NCBI RefSeq assembly: GCF_002270485.1
Contig: NZ_NQOG01000002.1
Span: 248,001 to 312,000, forward strand
DNA: 64,000 bases
Reading direction: 5' to 3'
From: Anaerostipes hominis (ex Lee et al. 2021)
GTDB lineage: Bacteria > Bacillota > Clostridia > Lachnospirales > Lachnospiraceae
The notes beneath the pieces are model-generated. The model worked only from the letters and a program-made list of their open reading frames with translations, did not search any database and had not been told where the DNA came from. Shown piece after piece: positions 47,278 to 56,004 of the stretch. Position 1 is the first letter of the stretch. Each line of letters starts with the position of its first letter. The translations under genes and the position numbers were made by a program.

Positions 47278-48089
47278 TTGCGGTTTTTCATAATATATTG
47301 GTTTAGTTCGGCTCCGATGAACAGAATCATCATACAAAAATACAGCCAGAACAGGGTGAGCAGAATACCGGTAAGCCCTCCGTACATAATGCTGAAAAAT
47401 TTAAAGTTATCAAAATAGATTGAAAACAGGGAGGATAAAATGATCCATCCCGCTGAGCTGAATATCACTCCCGGCATGACTTGCTTGGCTTTGAAGTGTT
47501 CACTTGGAAGAAAGCGGTACATGATGAAAAATACCAGGAAAAATATAAAAAATGCAATGCCGAAACGGATCAGCAAAAATATAATATGCTGGTTGGACAG
47601 AAACGGATAAAACTGATACAGCTGGTTCAGCAGTGTGTTTCCGAATAAGAGCACAATAATCCCGATCAGGACAGCTACCGCGATGAACGCAATATACATA
47701 GTGGAGATAAACCGGAGCACAAAGTAATTCCGTTTTTCCGGGATCTCGTGGATCGTGTTTAGACCGGTCATCATGGAAAGGATACCTTTTGATGCGGACC
47801 ACAGCAGTGTGATGATCGTGAATGACATGTAGGTTGTCGTGATTTTTCCATATAAAGAATTGATGACGGCAACCAGGCTGACACTGTACTGTTCCGGCAG
47901 ATAGTAGTTTACAAGGTCGATCAGGTCTTTCGGCGTCACGGGAACAAAGCGCATCAGGCTCAGCACAACGATCAGGAACGGGAAAAAAGAAAGCACCGTA
48001 AAGAATGCTGCCTGAGCGGAAAAGGCAGTGATATGATCCTTCTGAGCTTTCGCGATCACGGAATTCAGAAGGGCGATTAACTTTAACAT
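47274..48089 (-). CDS. YihY/BrkB-family membrane protein
   Basis: The 271-residue protein has about six helices and the family signatures ITAFSAQAAFFTVLSFFPFL, LLWSASKGILSMMTGLN and PGVIFSSAGWIILSSLFSIY. The family was once described as RNase BN; the molecular function is not settled. Gene intact; its 3' end overlaps the shared terminator. Confidence 0.9.
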   Translation of the reverse strand: MLKLIALLNSVIAKAQKDHITAFSAQAAFFTVLSFFPFLIVVLSLMRFVPVTPKDLIDLVNYYLPEQYSVSLVAVINSLYGKITTTYMSFTIITLLWSASKGILSMMTGLNTIHEIPEKRNYFVLRFISTMYIAFIAVAVLIGIIVLLFGNTLLNQLYQFYPFLSNQHIIFLLIRFGIAFFIFFLVFFIMYRFLPSEHFKAKQVMPGVIFSSAGWIILSSLFSIYFDNFKFFSIMYGGLTGILLTLFWLYFCMMILFIGAELNQYIMKNRK

Positions 48090-48277
48090 ATAAATACCTC
48101 TCAGATCATATTAATATAGCAAAATTTTATACAAATAGTTTATATATTCTATCATAAGCGTTTGAAATACTCAAGAAAAAGCTGAACGCCATAGGAATAC
48201 CGGGACAGCAGGAGAGGAAGCTTTGTTTTATATAGAATAAATCTTAAAAATTTATAAACAAATTATAAAGAAAGTGG

Positions 48278-48306
48278 TTGACATAGGGGGCAGGGTTTGA
48301 TAAAAT
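48278..48306 (+). promoter_or_regulatory. promoter of the antiterminator operon
   Basis: Consensus TTGACA and TAAAAT separated by 17 bases, 28 bases before the first RAT element. Confidence 0.82.
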
Positions 48307-48334
48307 TGGAAATAAGTTAAGGAATACGAAAGAA

Positions 48335-48416
48335 GGATTGTTACTGGTAATGCAGGCTAAACCAACTTATGAGATTTATACAGATAGATTTCGATAGGTG
48401 TGGTTTATTTTTTTTC
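48335..48416 (+). promoter_or_regulatory. RAT antiterminator and overlapping terminator upstream of the antiterminator gene
   Basis: GGATTGTTACTGGTAATGCA followed by GGCTAAACC is the ribonucleic antiterminator of BglG/LicT proteins. Its 3' end (AAACCA, 48359-48364) can instead pair with TGGTTT (48401-48406), which is followed by a long T run. This is the mutually exclusive arrangement that makes the gene for the antiterminator autoregulated. Confidence 0.92.
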
Positions 48417-48449
48417 TTAACTGAATATTTTACAATACGGAGTGGAACT

Positions 48450-49280
48450 GTGCAAATTACAAGAATTATAAATAATAATATTGTAATTTCAGAAGATAAC
48501 AGCCATCGTGAAGTGGTGCTAATGGGAAGAGGACTGGGCTTTCGGAGACATCCCGGAGATGTGATCGACTCAGATAAAGTCGAGAAGACTTACATAATGA
48601 AAGACCATGGGATGACACATCGCTTTCAGCAGATGGTAGCAGACATCCCCATAGAACGATTGGAAATATGTAATGAAATTATTCAATATGCAAAAGACAC
48701 TTTGCAAAAGAATATCAATGACAATATTTATATTTCTCTCACAGACCATATTAATTTTGCCATTGAACGGGTAGAGATGGGTGTTCCCTTCCAGAATCCC
48801 TTTTTATGGGAGATTAAGAAGTTCTACTACCAGGAATATCTGATCGGGCAGGCTGCCATCCGCATGATCGAGCGGAAGCTAAAGGTCACTCTGCCGCAGG
48901 ATGAAGCGGCGTTTATCGCACTGCATATTGTCAATGCAGAACTGGATCTGGATATGACGGAGATGGTTTCCATGACCAAGCTTACGCAGAATATCTTAAA
49001 GATTGTTGAGGAGTGTTTTCCTGACCAGATGGATAAAGAATCCGTTTTTTACGAAAGGTTTATCACCCACTTGAAGTTTTTTGCACAGAGGATCTTTACG
49101 GGCAATGAAGTGGAGAGTGACGACACAGAGTTCCAGGAGATTATCCGAAACAAGTATCAGGAATGTCTTGACTGTGTGGAAAAGATCAGAATTTATATAA
49201 AGAATACATGCAACCATGATATAACGGATGAGGAAATGATGTATCTCACCGTCCATATCAAGAGAGTGATTACAAGATAA
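48450..49280 (+). CDS. BglG/LicT-family transcriptional antiterminator
   Basis: The 276-residue protein has a CAT RNA-binding domain (VQITRIINNNIVISEDNSHR, LMGRGLGFRRHPGD) and two PRD domains. Candidate phosphorylation histidines lie in LTDHINFAIERVEMG, IALHIVNAELDL, FITHLKFFAQRIF and YLTVHIKRVI. GTG at 48450 gives the exact CAT start; the frame upstream is leader RNA. When its PTS substrate is present it should bind the two RAT elements and allow transcription of its own gene and the downstream PTS genes. Confidence 0.94.
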   Translation: MQITRIINNNIVISEDNSHREVVLMGRGLGFRRHPGDVIDSDKVEKTYIMKDHGMTHRFQQMVADIPIERLEICNEIIQYAKDTLQKNINDNIYISLTDHINFAIERVEMGVPFQNPFLWEIKKFYYQEYLIGQAAIRMIERKLKVTLPQDEAAFIALHIVNAELDLDMTEMVSMTKLTQNILKIVEECFPDQMDKESVFYERFITHLKFFAQRIFTGNEVESDDTEFQEIIRNKYQECLDCVEKIRIYIKNTCNHDITDEEMMYLTVHIKRVITR

Positions 49281-49303
49281 AAGTTCATATTGATTTAGAA
49301 TAA

Positions 49304-49430
49304 GGATTGTTACTGGTAATGCAGGCTAAACCTGATTCAAACCGAAGGATTTTTGAATTCATATGTTTTGCAAAATTTGTTGAGCTGTGTGGATTGAAAA
49401 GATCCGGTGTTTGAGTCAGGTTTTTTTATT
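49304..49430 (+). promoter_or_regulatory. second RAT antiterminator and terminator, before the mannose-family PTS
   Basis: The 29-base RAT sequence is identical to that at 48335-48363. Its end overlaps AAACCTGATTCAAAC (49328-49342), which pairs with GTTTGAGTCAGGTTT (49409-49423, one mismatch) followed by a T run. The distance between arms is long, giving a large conditional terminator. Confidence 0.92.
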
Positions 49431-49447
49431 TCATTAATGTTTCACGT

Positions 49448-49472
49448 AAAATCACCCCCAGCGGGGGATTTT
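49448..49472 (+). promoter_or_regulatory. additional GC-rich hairpin in the PTS leader
   Basis: AAAATCACCCCC and GGGGGATTTT pair closely around AGC. Only a short T stretch follows, so it could be a weak terminator or an mRNA-stabilising hairpin. No gene or other signal is visible between it and 49552 except the ribosome site AAAGGAGGA. Confidence 0.5.
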
Positions 49473-49551
49473 ATAAATAGGAACCTGAATTCTTGGTTAA
49501 TATAAAAGAATAAAGATTCCGAAAGATAATTAGAAAAGGAGGAATGTTTAA

Positions 49552-50538
49552 ATGGTAGGAATTATTCTTGCTACGCATGGCGGATTTGCGGATGGTATTA
49601 TGCAGTCCGGATCCATGATCTTCGGTGACCAGCCCGATGTGGCAGCTGTAACACTGCAGCCGAGCGAAGGGCCAAATGACATCAGAAAGAAGATGGAAGA
49701 TGCAATCGCTTCTTTTGAAAGTCAGGACGAAGTATTATTCTTAGTCGATCTTTGGGGAGGAACTCCATTCAATCAGGCAAACGGACTTGTATCAGAACAT
49801 GAGGACAAATGGGCGATTGTAGCCGGCTTAAACTTGCCGATGCTGATCGATGCCTATGGCTCACGTATGACGATGGAGACAGCTCACGAAGTTGCGGTTC
49901 AGATCGCCGGAAGCGGAAAAGAAGGGGTGCGCATTTATCCGGAGTCTCTGGAACCGAAGGAGGAACCGGCAGCCGGACAGCAGGCAGAAGCACAGCCTCA
50001 GGGAGCAATCCCGGAAGGAACCGTATTAGGAGACGGACATATCAAATTTGTGCTTGCCCGCATTGATTCCCGTCTGCTTCACGGACAGGTGGCAACTGCA
50101 TGGACAAAGACAACACAGCCGAACAGGATCATCGTCGTATCCGATTCGGTAGCGCATGACGATCTGCGTAAAAAACTGATTCAGGAGGCTGCACCTCCAG
50201 GGGTACGCGCCAATGTTGTTCCTGTGAACAAAATGATCGAGGTCTCAAAAGACCCCCGCTTTGGAAACACAAAAGCACTGCTGCTTTTTGAGACGCCTCA
50301 GGATGCTCTCCGTGCCATCGAAGGCGGAGTGGACATCAAGGAACTCAACATCGGCTCCATGGCTCATTCTGTCGGAAAAGTAGCCGTGAGCAAAGTTGTA
50401 TCTCTCGGAAAAGAAGACATCAAGACTTTTGCAAAATTAAAGGAACATGGAATCGGCTTTGATGTCCGTAAGGTGCCGAGCGATTCTAAAGAAAACATGG
50501 ATGAGATCATTAAAAAAGCAGAAGCCGAGTTATCTTAG
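49552..50538 (+). CDS. PTS EIIAB fusion, mannose family
   Basis: The 328-residue protein fuses EIIA (IILATHGGFADG, His9; residues 1 to about 133), an Ala/Pro/Gln/Glu-rich linker (about 134-162) and EIIB (VLARIDSRLLHGQVATAW, His177). This is the ManL architecture of low-GC Gram-positive hexose transporters. EIIC and EIID follow. Control by the upstream RAT element is expected. Confidence 0.95.
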   Translation: MVGIILATHGGFADGIMQSGSMIFGDQPDVAAVTLQPSEGPNDIRKKMEDAIASFESQDEVLFLVDLWGGTPFNQANGLVSEHEDKWAIVAGLNLPMLIDAYGSRMTMETAHEVAVQIAGSGKEGVRIYPESLEPKEEPAAGQQAEAQPQGAIPEGTVLGDGHIKFVLARIDSRLLHGQVATAWTKTTQPNRIIVVSDSVAHDDLRKKLIQEAAPPGVRANVVPVNKMIEVSKDPRFGNTKALLLFETPQDALRAIEGGVDIKELNIGSMAHSVGKVAVSKVVSLGKEDIKTFAKLKEHGIGFDVRKVPSDSKENMDEIIKKAEAELS

Positions 50539-50573
50539 GCTTCACACATTCAGAAAATAGAGGAGGAATTATA

Positions 50574-51374
50574 ATGTCAGCAATTTCAATCGTTTTAGTT
50601 ATTATAGTTGCCTTTCTAGCTGGTATGGAAGGAGTTCTGGATGAATTCCAGTTCCATCAGCCGTTGGTTGCGTGTACATTAATTGGACTTGTGACCGGTC
50701 AGTTAGAAGCAGGTATTATTTTGGGCGGTACATTACAGATGATCGCTTTGGGATGGGCAAACATCGGCGCCGCTGTTGCACCGGATGCCGCGTTAGCTTC
50801 TGTAGCTTCCGCTATCATCTTAGTCCTTGGAGGACAGGGCACCTCAGGTGTCAGCACTGCCATCGCAGTTGCGATTCCTTTGGCAGTTGCAGGTTTATTC
50901 TTAACAATGGTTGTACGTACACTTTCCGTGGCATGTGTTCACCGTATGGATGCAGCTGCTGAAAAAGCAAATTTCAAAGGTGTTGAACTGTGGCATATCA
51001 TTGCCATCGCTATGCAGGGACTCCGTATTGCGATTCCGGCGGGAGCGCTTCTGTTTATCCCGGCAACAACCGTTCAGAAATTCCTGACATCTATGCCGGC
51101 ATGGCTTACAGACGGTATGGCAATCGGCGGTGGAATGGTCGTAGCCGTTGGTTATGCGATGGTTATCAACATGATGGCAACAAAAGAAGTTTGGCCGTTC
51201 TTTGCAATCGGTTTCTGTGTTGCTGCACTTTCAGATCTGACATTGATCGCATTGGGAGCTATCGGTGTATCTCTGGCATTGATTTACCTTACACTGTCTG
51301 AGAGCGGCGGTTCTTCAGGCGGCGGAGGAAGCAATACAGGTGATCCGCTCGGCGATATTCTGAATAATTATTAA
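50574..51374 (+). CDS. PTS EIIC, mannose family
   Basis: The 266-residue membrane protein has the ManY/ManM pattern: GMEGVLDEFQFHQPLVACTL, EAGIILGGTLQMIALGWANI, GAAVAPDAALASV. The C-terminus is a Gly/Ser-rich tail. It forms the hexose channel with the EIID encoded 18 bases downstream. Confidence 0.95.
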   Translation: MSAISIVLVIIVAFLAGMEGVLDEFQFHQPLVACTLIGLVTGQLEAGIILGGTLQMIALGWANIGAAVAPDAALASVASAIILVLGGQGTSGVSTAIAVAIPLAVAGLFLTMVVRTLSVACVHRMDAAAEKANFKGVELWHIIAIAMQGLRIAIPAGALLFIPATTVQKFLTSMPAWLTDGMAIGGGMVVAVGYAMVINMMATKEVWPFFAIGFCVAALSDLTLIALGAIGVSLALIYLTLSESGGSSGGGGSNTGDPLGDILNNY

Positions 51375-51392
51375 TTGAAGGAGGTATGAAAA

Positions 51393-52304
51393 ATGGCAGA
51401 AAAAGTTACATTAAGTAAGAAGGAACGATTGTCCGTTGCATTGCGCTCTACCTTCCTTCAGGGTTCTTGGAACTATGAACGTATGCAGAACGGTGGCTGG
51501 GCATTTTCAATTATCCCGGCGATCAAAAAGTTATATAAAACAGAAGAAGAACGCTCAGCGGCATTAAAACGTCACTTGGAATTCTTCAACACGCATCCGT
51601 ATGTTGCTTCTCCGGTTATCGGTGTTACACTGGCATTAGAGGAAGAGCGTGCAAATGGGGCAGAGGTCGATGACGCAGCGATCCAGGGTGTGAAAGTCGG
51701 TATGATGGGACCTTTGGCCGGTGTCGGAGATCCGGTATTCTGGTTTACCGTACGTCCGATCCTCGGAGCTCTCGGTGCATCCCTCGCAATGACAGGAAAC
51801 ATCTTAGGACCGATCTTATTCTTCGTACTGTGGAACGTGATCCGTTGGGGGTTCATGTGGTACACACAGGAATTCGGATACAAAGCCGGCGCAAAGATCA
51901 CAGAAGACCTTTCCGGCGGATTACTGCAGAAAGTCACAAAAGGTGCATCTATCCTCGGTATGTTTATCCTTGGATCACTGGTTCAGCGATGGGTATCCAT
52001 CAGTTTCCAGCCGGTAGTATCTAAAGTTACATTAAGTGAGGGAGCGTACATTGACTGGGGCAAGCTTCCTGAGGGAGCAAAGGGGATCCAGCAGGCATTT
52101 GAGCAGTATGCATCAGGCCTGTCACTGACCCCTACCAAGATCACAACTTTACAGAACAACCTGGATTCTTTGATTCCTGGATTAGTTCCATTATTATTAA
52201 CATTATTCTGTATGTGGCTGCTGAAGAAAAATGTTTCACCGATCATCATTATCATCGCATTATTCTTAGTTGGTATTGGCGGACACCTTATCGGATTGTT
52301 ATAA
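51393..52304 (+). CDS. PTS EIID, mannose family
   Basis: The 303-residue protein shows SWNYERMQNGGWAFSIIPAI, FFNTHPYVASPVIGVTLALE and MMGPLAGVGDPVFWFTVRPI, all conserved in ManZ/ManN. The C-terminal helices are complete. It is the last gene before a strong terminator. Confidence 0.95.
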   Translation: MAEKVTLSKKERLSVALRSTFLQGSWNYERMQNGGWAFSIIPAIKKLYKTEEERSAALKRHLEFFNTHPYVASPVIGVTLALEEERANGAEVDDAAIQGVKVGMMGPLAGVGDPVFWFTVRPILGALGASLAMTGNILGPILFFVLWNVIRWGFMWYTQEFGYKAGAKITEDLSGGLLQKVTKGASILGMFILGSLVQRWVSISFQPVVSKVTLSEGAYIDWGKLPEGAKGIQQAFEQYASGLSLTPTKITTLQNNLDSLIPGLVPLLLTLFCMWLLKKNVSPIIIIIALFLVGIGGHLIGLL

Positions 52305-52311
52305 GCTAATG

Positions 52312-52342
52312 AAAAAAGTTCGGAGCAATCCGAACTTTTTTT
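52312..52342 (+). terminator. intrinsic terminator after the mannose-family PTS
   Basis: AAAAAAGTTCGG and CCGAACTTTTTT form a perfect stem with a six-base loop and T run. Confidence 0.92.
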
Positions 52343-52347
52343 ATTCT

Positions 52348-52373
52348 TTGAAGTGGACTTTCCCACTTTGTTT
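52348..52373 (+). repeat. dispersed intergenic repeat, copy C (short)
   Basis: TTGAAGTGGACTTTCCCACT and TTGTTT match the core of copies A and B but with a decayed palindrome. The end contributes the -35 box of the next promoter. Confidence 0.5.
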
Positions 52374-52396
52374 ACTGAACAATATCGTGATATAAT
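52368..52396 (+). promoter_or_regulatory. promoter of the DUF956-manA genes
   Basis: TTGTTT and a perfect TATAAT are separated by 17 bases. The -35 lies in the end of the dispersed repeat. Confidence 0.6.
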
Positions 52397-52440
52397 GTTT
52401 AGGATACTGTATAAGAATAAATTAGAAATGGAGAGTTGCT

Positions 52441-52812
52441 ATGGCTCAGTCAATAAATACAAAAGTAGATTTGGTGATCAGCGGAACTTCTTATCACGGT
52501 CTGAACAGTTATGGAAAGATCATGATCGGCGATAAAGGATTTGAATTTTATAATGACCGGAATGTAAATGATTATATTCAGATTCCATGGAAGGAAGTTG
52601 ACTACGTGATTGCCTCAGTCATGTTTAAGGGAAAACACATTCCGCGCTATGCGATCCAGACAAAAGAAAACGGAACCTATTCTTTTGCCTCAAAAGAGCC
52701 GAAGAAAGTGCTGCGTGCGGTCAGCAAGTATGTTGCGCCAGACCATATGGTCCGCTCTTTAAGCTTTTTTGGAGTGATCAAAAAGAAGTTAAAAGCCAAG
52801 TTTAACAAATAA
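52441..52812 (+). CDS. DUF956 family protein (ManO-like)
   Basis: The 123-residue protein matches DUF956: INTKVDLVISGTSYHGLNSY, KIMIGDKGFEFYNDRNVND, IQIPWKEVDYVIASVMF. This family, often called ManO, is nearly always encoded beside mannose-family EIIABCD genes and has been linked to their regulation; its structure is PH-like. Here it follows the EIID gene by about 130 bases with its own promoter. Confidence 0.85.
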   Translation: MAQSINTKVDLVISGTSYHGLNSYGKIMIGDKGFEFYNDRNVNDYIQIPWKEVDYVIASVMFKGKHIPRYAIQTKENGTYSFASKEPKKVLRAVSKYVAPDHMVRSLSFFGVIKKKLKAKFNK

Positions 52813-52832
52813 GTCTTAGGAGGGATAAGATT

Positions 52833-53768
52833 ATGGGACATATTTTAAAAATGAAACCAGTGTTTAAAGAGATGATCTGGGGCGGACATAAGCTTAAGGA
52901 TGTGTATGGATACGAGATCCCCAGCGACCATACGGGGGAGTGCTGGGCAGTTTCTGCCCATAAAAACGGTGACTGTACGATTGAAAACAGTGAGTTTGCC
53001 GGCAAGACACTGTCATGGCTTTTTGAACACCACCGGGAACTGTTCGGCAATATAGAGGGAGAGGAATTCCCTCTGCTGGTAAAGATCATTGACGCCAGAG
53101 ATGACTTATCCGTGCAGGTTCATCCCAACGATGAGTATGCAAGGGTTCACGAAGACTCTCTGGGAAAGACAGAATGCTGGTATGTGCTTCAGGCAGATGA
53201 GGGCACTAAGATGGTCATGGGCCATCACGCGAAAACAAAGGATGAGTTTATCAAAGCAATCGAGGAAGACGACTATGACAATCTCCTGAATTCCTTTGCC
53301 ATCGAGAAGGGGGATTTCTTTTACATCCCTTCCGGGACACTGCATGCCATCTGCAGCGGATCTCTGATCTATGAAGCCCAGCAGTCCTCCGATATCACTT
53401 ACCGCGTTTATGATTATCACCGCAAGGATCAGGACGGCAACGAAAGACAGCTGCATGTACAGCAGTCCATAGACGTTACCAATGTGCCTGCACAGATTGG
53501 CAGCAGCAAATCCTTCCGTGAAACTCAGCTGGAAAACGGAACGAAAGTAAGATATGTTGAGAGCGAATTTTTTAAAGTGGACTGCTATCGGTTAAACGGT
53601 AAAAATACAGTAGAAAACGATGCGCCGTTCCAGATGGTCAGCGTGATAGAAGGAGAAGGGATGATCGATGGACAGAGTGTTAAAAAGGGAGATCATTTCC
53701 TTATCTGTTCGGATCAGAAGGAAACTGTTTTCGGCGGGACAATGGATGTTATGATCGCAACGCTGTGA
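52833..53768 (+). CDS. manA: mannose-6-phosphate isomerase, class I
   Basis: The 311-residue cupin enzyme has KPVFKEMIWGGHKLKDVYGY, the zinc-site region LSVQVHPNDEYARVHEDSLG, GKTECWYVL and SGTLHAICSGSLIYEAQQSS. It converts mannose 6-phosphate from the adjacent mannose-family PTS to fructose 6-phosphate. It starts 20 bases behind DUF956, likely one operon. Confidence 0.95.
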   Translation: MGHILKMKPVFKEMIWGGHKLKDVYGYEIPSDHTGECWAVSAHKNGDCTIENSEFAGKTLSWLFEHHRELFGNIEGEEFPLLVKIIDARDDLSVQVHPNDEYARVHEDSLGKTECWYVLQADEGTKMVMGHHAKTKDEFIKAIEEDDYDNLLNSFAIEKGDFFYIPSGTLHAICSGSLIYEAQQSSDITYRVYDYHRKDQDGNERQLHVQQSIDVTNVPAQIGSSKSFRETQLENGTKVRYVESEFFKVDCYRLNGKNTVENDAPFQMVSVIEGEGMIDGQSVKKGDHFLICSDQKETVFGGTMDVMIATL

Positions 53769-53831
53769 CCTGAATTATAAAGCCGAAAAATCAGGTATGT
53801 CTTTGATATGAGGTATTTTAGGAGGGAAAAT

Positions 53832-55937
53832 GTGAAAGACAAAATATTCGGGGTATTACAGCGTGTGGGACGGTCCTTCATGCTTCCGATCGCAATCCTG
53901 CCTGTGGCCGGGCTGCTGCTGGGAATCGGACAATCACTGACAAATGAAACGATGCTCAATGCCTATGGCCTGATGGGGGTTATGGGACCAGATACGATTC
54001 CGTACGCAATCTTGAAAGTCTGCGGGGACTGTGGAAATGCTGTGTTTGGGAACCTGCCGCTGATCTTTGCCATTGGGGTAGCCGTGGGTATGGCAAGAGC
54101 TGAAAAAGAAGTAGCTGCACTGGCAGGAGCTATCGCGTTTTTTATCATGCACACAGCCATATCGGCTATGATTTCTTTAAACGGAGGAGCAGAAGCCATG
54201 CGTGAGGGTGCAACGGCTTCTGTTCTGGGGATTACCTCCCTGCAGATGGGAGTGTTCGGCGGTATTATCGTTGGACTTGGAGTTTCTGCGCTGCATAATA
54301 GATTTTATAAAATCAAGCTTCCGGAAGTATTGTCCTTTTTCGGTGGGACAAGATTTGTGCCTGTGATCTGTACGGTCGTATTTGTATTTGTGGGAATCCT
54401 GATGTATTTTATCTGGCCTCCCATTCAGGATGCAATGTACGCGGCAGGGGGCATGGTCAGCGCTTCCGGGTATTTCGGTACGTTTATCTACGGGGTCATG
54501 GAGCGGGCACTGATCCCGTTCGGCCTGCACCATGTATTTTATCTGCCATTCTGGCAGACTTCGTTAGGAGGTACAATGGAGATCGGCGGAAAGATGGTCG
54601 AAGGCGCCCAGAATATCTTTTTTGCCCAGCTGGCCGATCCTGGAACTATCCATTTTGCAGTGTCCGCCACGCGATTTATGACGGGCAAATTTCCGCTGAT
54701 GATCTTTGGACTGCCGGGTGCCGCATTTGCGATGTACAGGTGTGCAAGGCCGGATAAAAGAAAAGCGGTGGCCGGCCTGCTGGCCTCTGCGGCGCTGACG
54801 TCGATGCTCACAGGCATCACGGAACCCCTTGAGTTTACCTTTTTATTTGTGGCGCCTGGATTGTATGCGATCCACTGCGTTTTCGCGGGAGCTGCATATA
54901 TGCTCATGCATATGCTGAAGATCTGTGTGGGCCTGACATTTTCCGGAGGCATCATTGATATGTTCCTGTTCGGTACCCTGCAGGGTCAGTCGAAGACAAA
55001 CTGGCTCATGTTCATTCCGGTGGGGATTGTATATTTTACAGTATATTATTTTTTATTCAGTTTTCTGATCAGGAAGCTGGATCTGAAGACTCCGGGGCGG
55101 GAAAAGGAAGACCAGAATATAAAATTATATACCAGAGCTGATGTGGCTGAGAAACCTTTGGAGGGCAGCCCTGAAATTGACGGGTCTGATATATCGGCTC
55201 TGATCGTTGCCGGCCTGGGCGGTAAATCAAATGTGAAAGATGTGGACTGCTGTGTGACGCGTCTTAGGTGTACGATCTCGGATCCTGGCAGGGTAAACGA
55301 CAGAATCTTGAGAGAAAGCGGCTCCCGGGGCATCGTAAAGAAAGGCGACGGGGTTCAGATCATTTATGGACCGATGGTCACTGTGATAAAGTCCAATCTG
55401 GAAGATTATCTGGCAAGCAGCTTGTCTGACAGAGCGGCGGAAGCACCGAGAGTCCCTGTGGCAGAAGAGGTGCCGGAGGTGGCAGTGGAAACTGTCTGTA
55501 TGCCGATCAATGGAGAAGTAGTAGAACTGGATGAAGTGGAAGATGAGGTCTTTGCAGAAGCGATGCTCGGGCAGGGATTTGCCGTAAGACCTTCTGACGG
55601 AAACCTGATTTCGCCTGTAGACGGCACGGTCACTGCGGTGTTTAATACAAAGCACGCCATCTGCATCACGTCCGGCGGCGGTGCTGAGGTCCTGGTCCAT
55701 ATGGGAATTGATACGGTGAAACTTGCCGGGAAATATCATCATGTGAAGGTAGAGCCAGGCATGAGAGTGAGAAAAGGGGACCGGATCGCTGAGTTTGATC
55801 TTGAAGAGATCAAACAGGAGGGTTACTTTGTCACAACACCGGTGGTGGTGAGCAACAGTGAAGAGTATACAAGCATCACCATAGAAAATACCGGGCACCT
55901 GGAAGCCGGAACAAAAGTGCTGACATTAAAAAAATAG
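53832..55937 (+). CDS. ptsG: PTS EIICBA, glucose type
   Basis: The 701-residue transporter has EIIC (VGRSFMLPIAILPVAGLLLG, HHVFYLPFWQTSLGGTMEI, TGITEPLEFTFLFVAPGLYA). EIIB follows with phosphorylated cysteine in VKDVDCCVTRLRCTI (about residue 475), then EIIA with LVHMGIDTVKLAGKYHHVKV near the C-terminus. GTG at 53832 is taken as start (AGGAGGGAAAAT upstream). The domain order C-B-A is that of Gram-positive PtsG; a related hexose such as N-acetylglucosamine cannot be ruled out. Confidence 0.9.
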   Translation: MKDKIFGVLQRVGRSFMLPIAILPVAGLLLGIGQSLTNETMLNAYGLMGVMGPDTIPYAILKVCGDCGNAVFGNLPLIFAIGVAVGMARAEKEVAALAGAIAFFIMHTAISAMISLNGGAEAMREGATASVLGITSLQMGVFGGIIVGLGVSALHNRFYKIKLPEVLSFFGGTRFVPVICTVVFVFVGILMYFIWPPIQDAMYAAGGMVSASGYFGTFIYGVMERALIPFGLHHVFYLPFWQTSLGGTMEIGGKMVEGAQNIFFAQLADPGTIHFAVSATRFMTGKFPLMIFGLPGAAFAMYRCARPDKRKAVAGLLASAALTSMLTGITEPLEFTFLFVAPGLYAIHCVFAGAAYMLMHMLKICVGLTFSGGIIDMFLFGTLQGQSKTNWLMFIPVGIVYFTVYYFLFSFLIRKLDLKTPGREKEDQNIKLYTRADVAEKPLEGSPEIDGSDISALIVAGLGGKSNVKDVDCCVTRLRCTISDPGRVNDRILRESGSRGIVKKGDGVQIIYGPMVTVIKSNLEDYLASSLSDRAAEAPRVPVAEEVPEVAVETVCMPINGEVVELDEVEDEVFAEAMLGQGFAVRPSDGNLISPVDGTVTAVFNTKHAICITSGGGAEVLVHMGIDTVKLAGKYHHVKVEPGMRVRKGDRIAEFDLEEIKQEGYFVTTPVVVSNSEEYTSITIENTGHLEAGTKVLTLKK

Positions 55938-55954
55938 AAATAGAACTTATATGT

Positions 55955-55996
55955 AAAAAAGATCTTTCTGCAAATGTCTGCAGGAAGATCTTTTTT
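55955..55996. terminator. bidirectional terminator between convergent operons
   Basis: AAAAAAGATCTT and AAGATCTTTTTT with additional TGCA pairing form a long stem. It can end both the glucose PTS transcript and the minus-strand operon. Confidence 0.92.
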
Positions 55997-56004
55997 CTGG
56001 AGAA

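Noticed and set aside
54177-55898. Long minus-strand open frames opposite ptsG
   Set aside because: They are antisense to well-supported EIIC, EIIB and EIIA domains, with Cys/His-rich composition typical of shadow frames.
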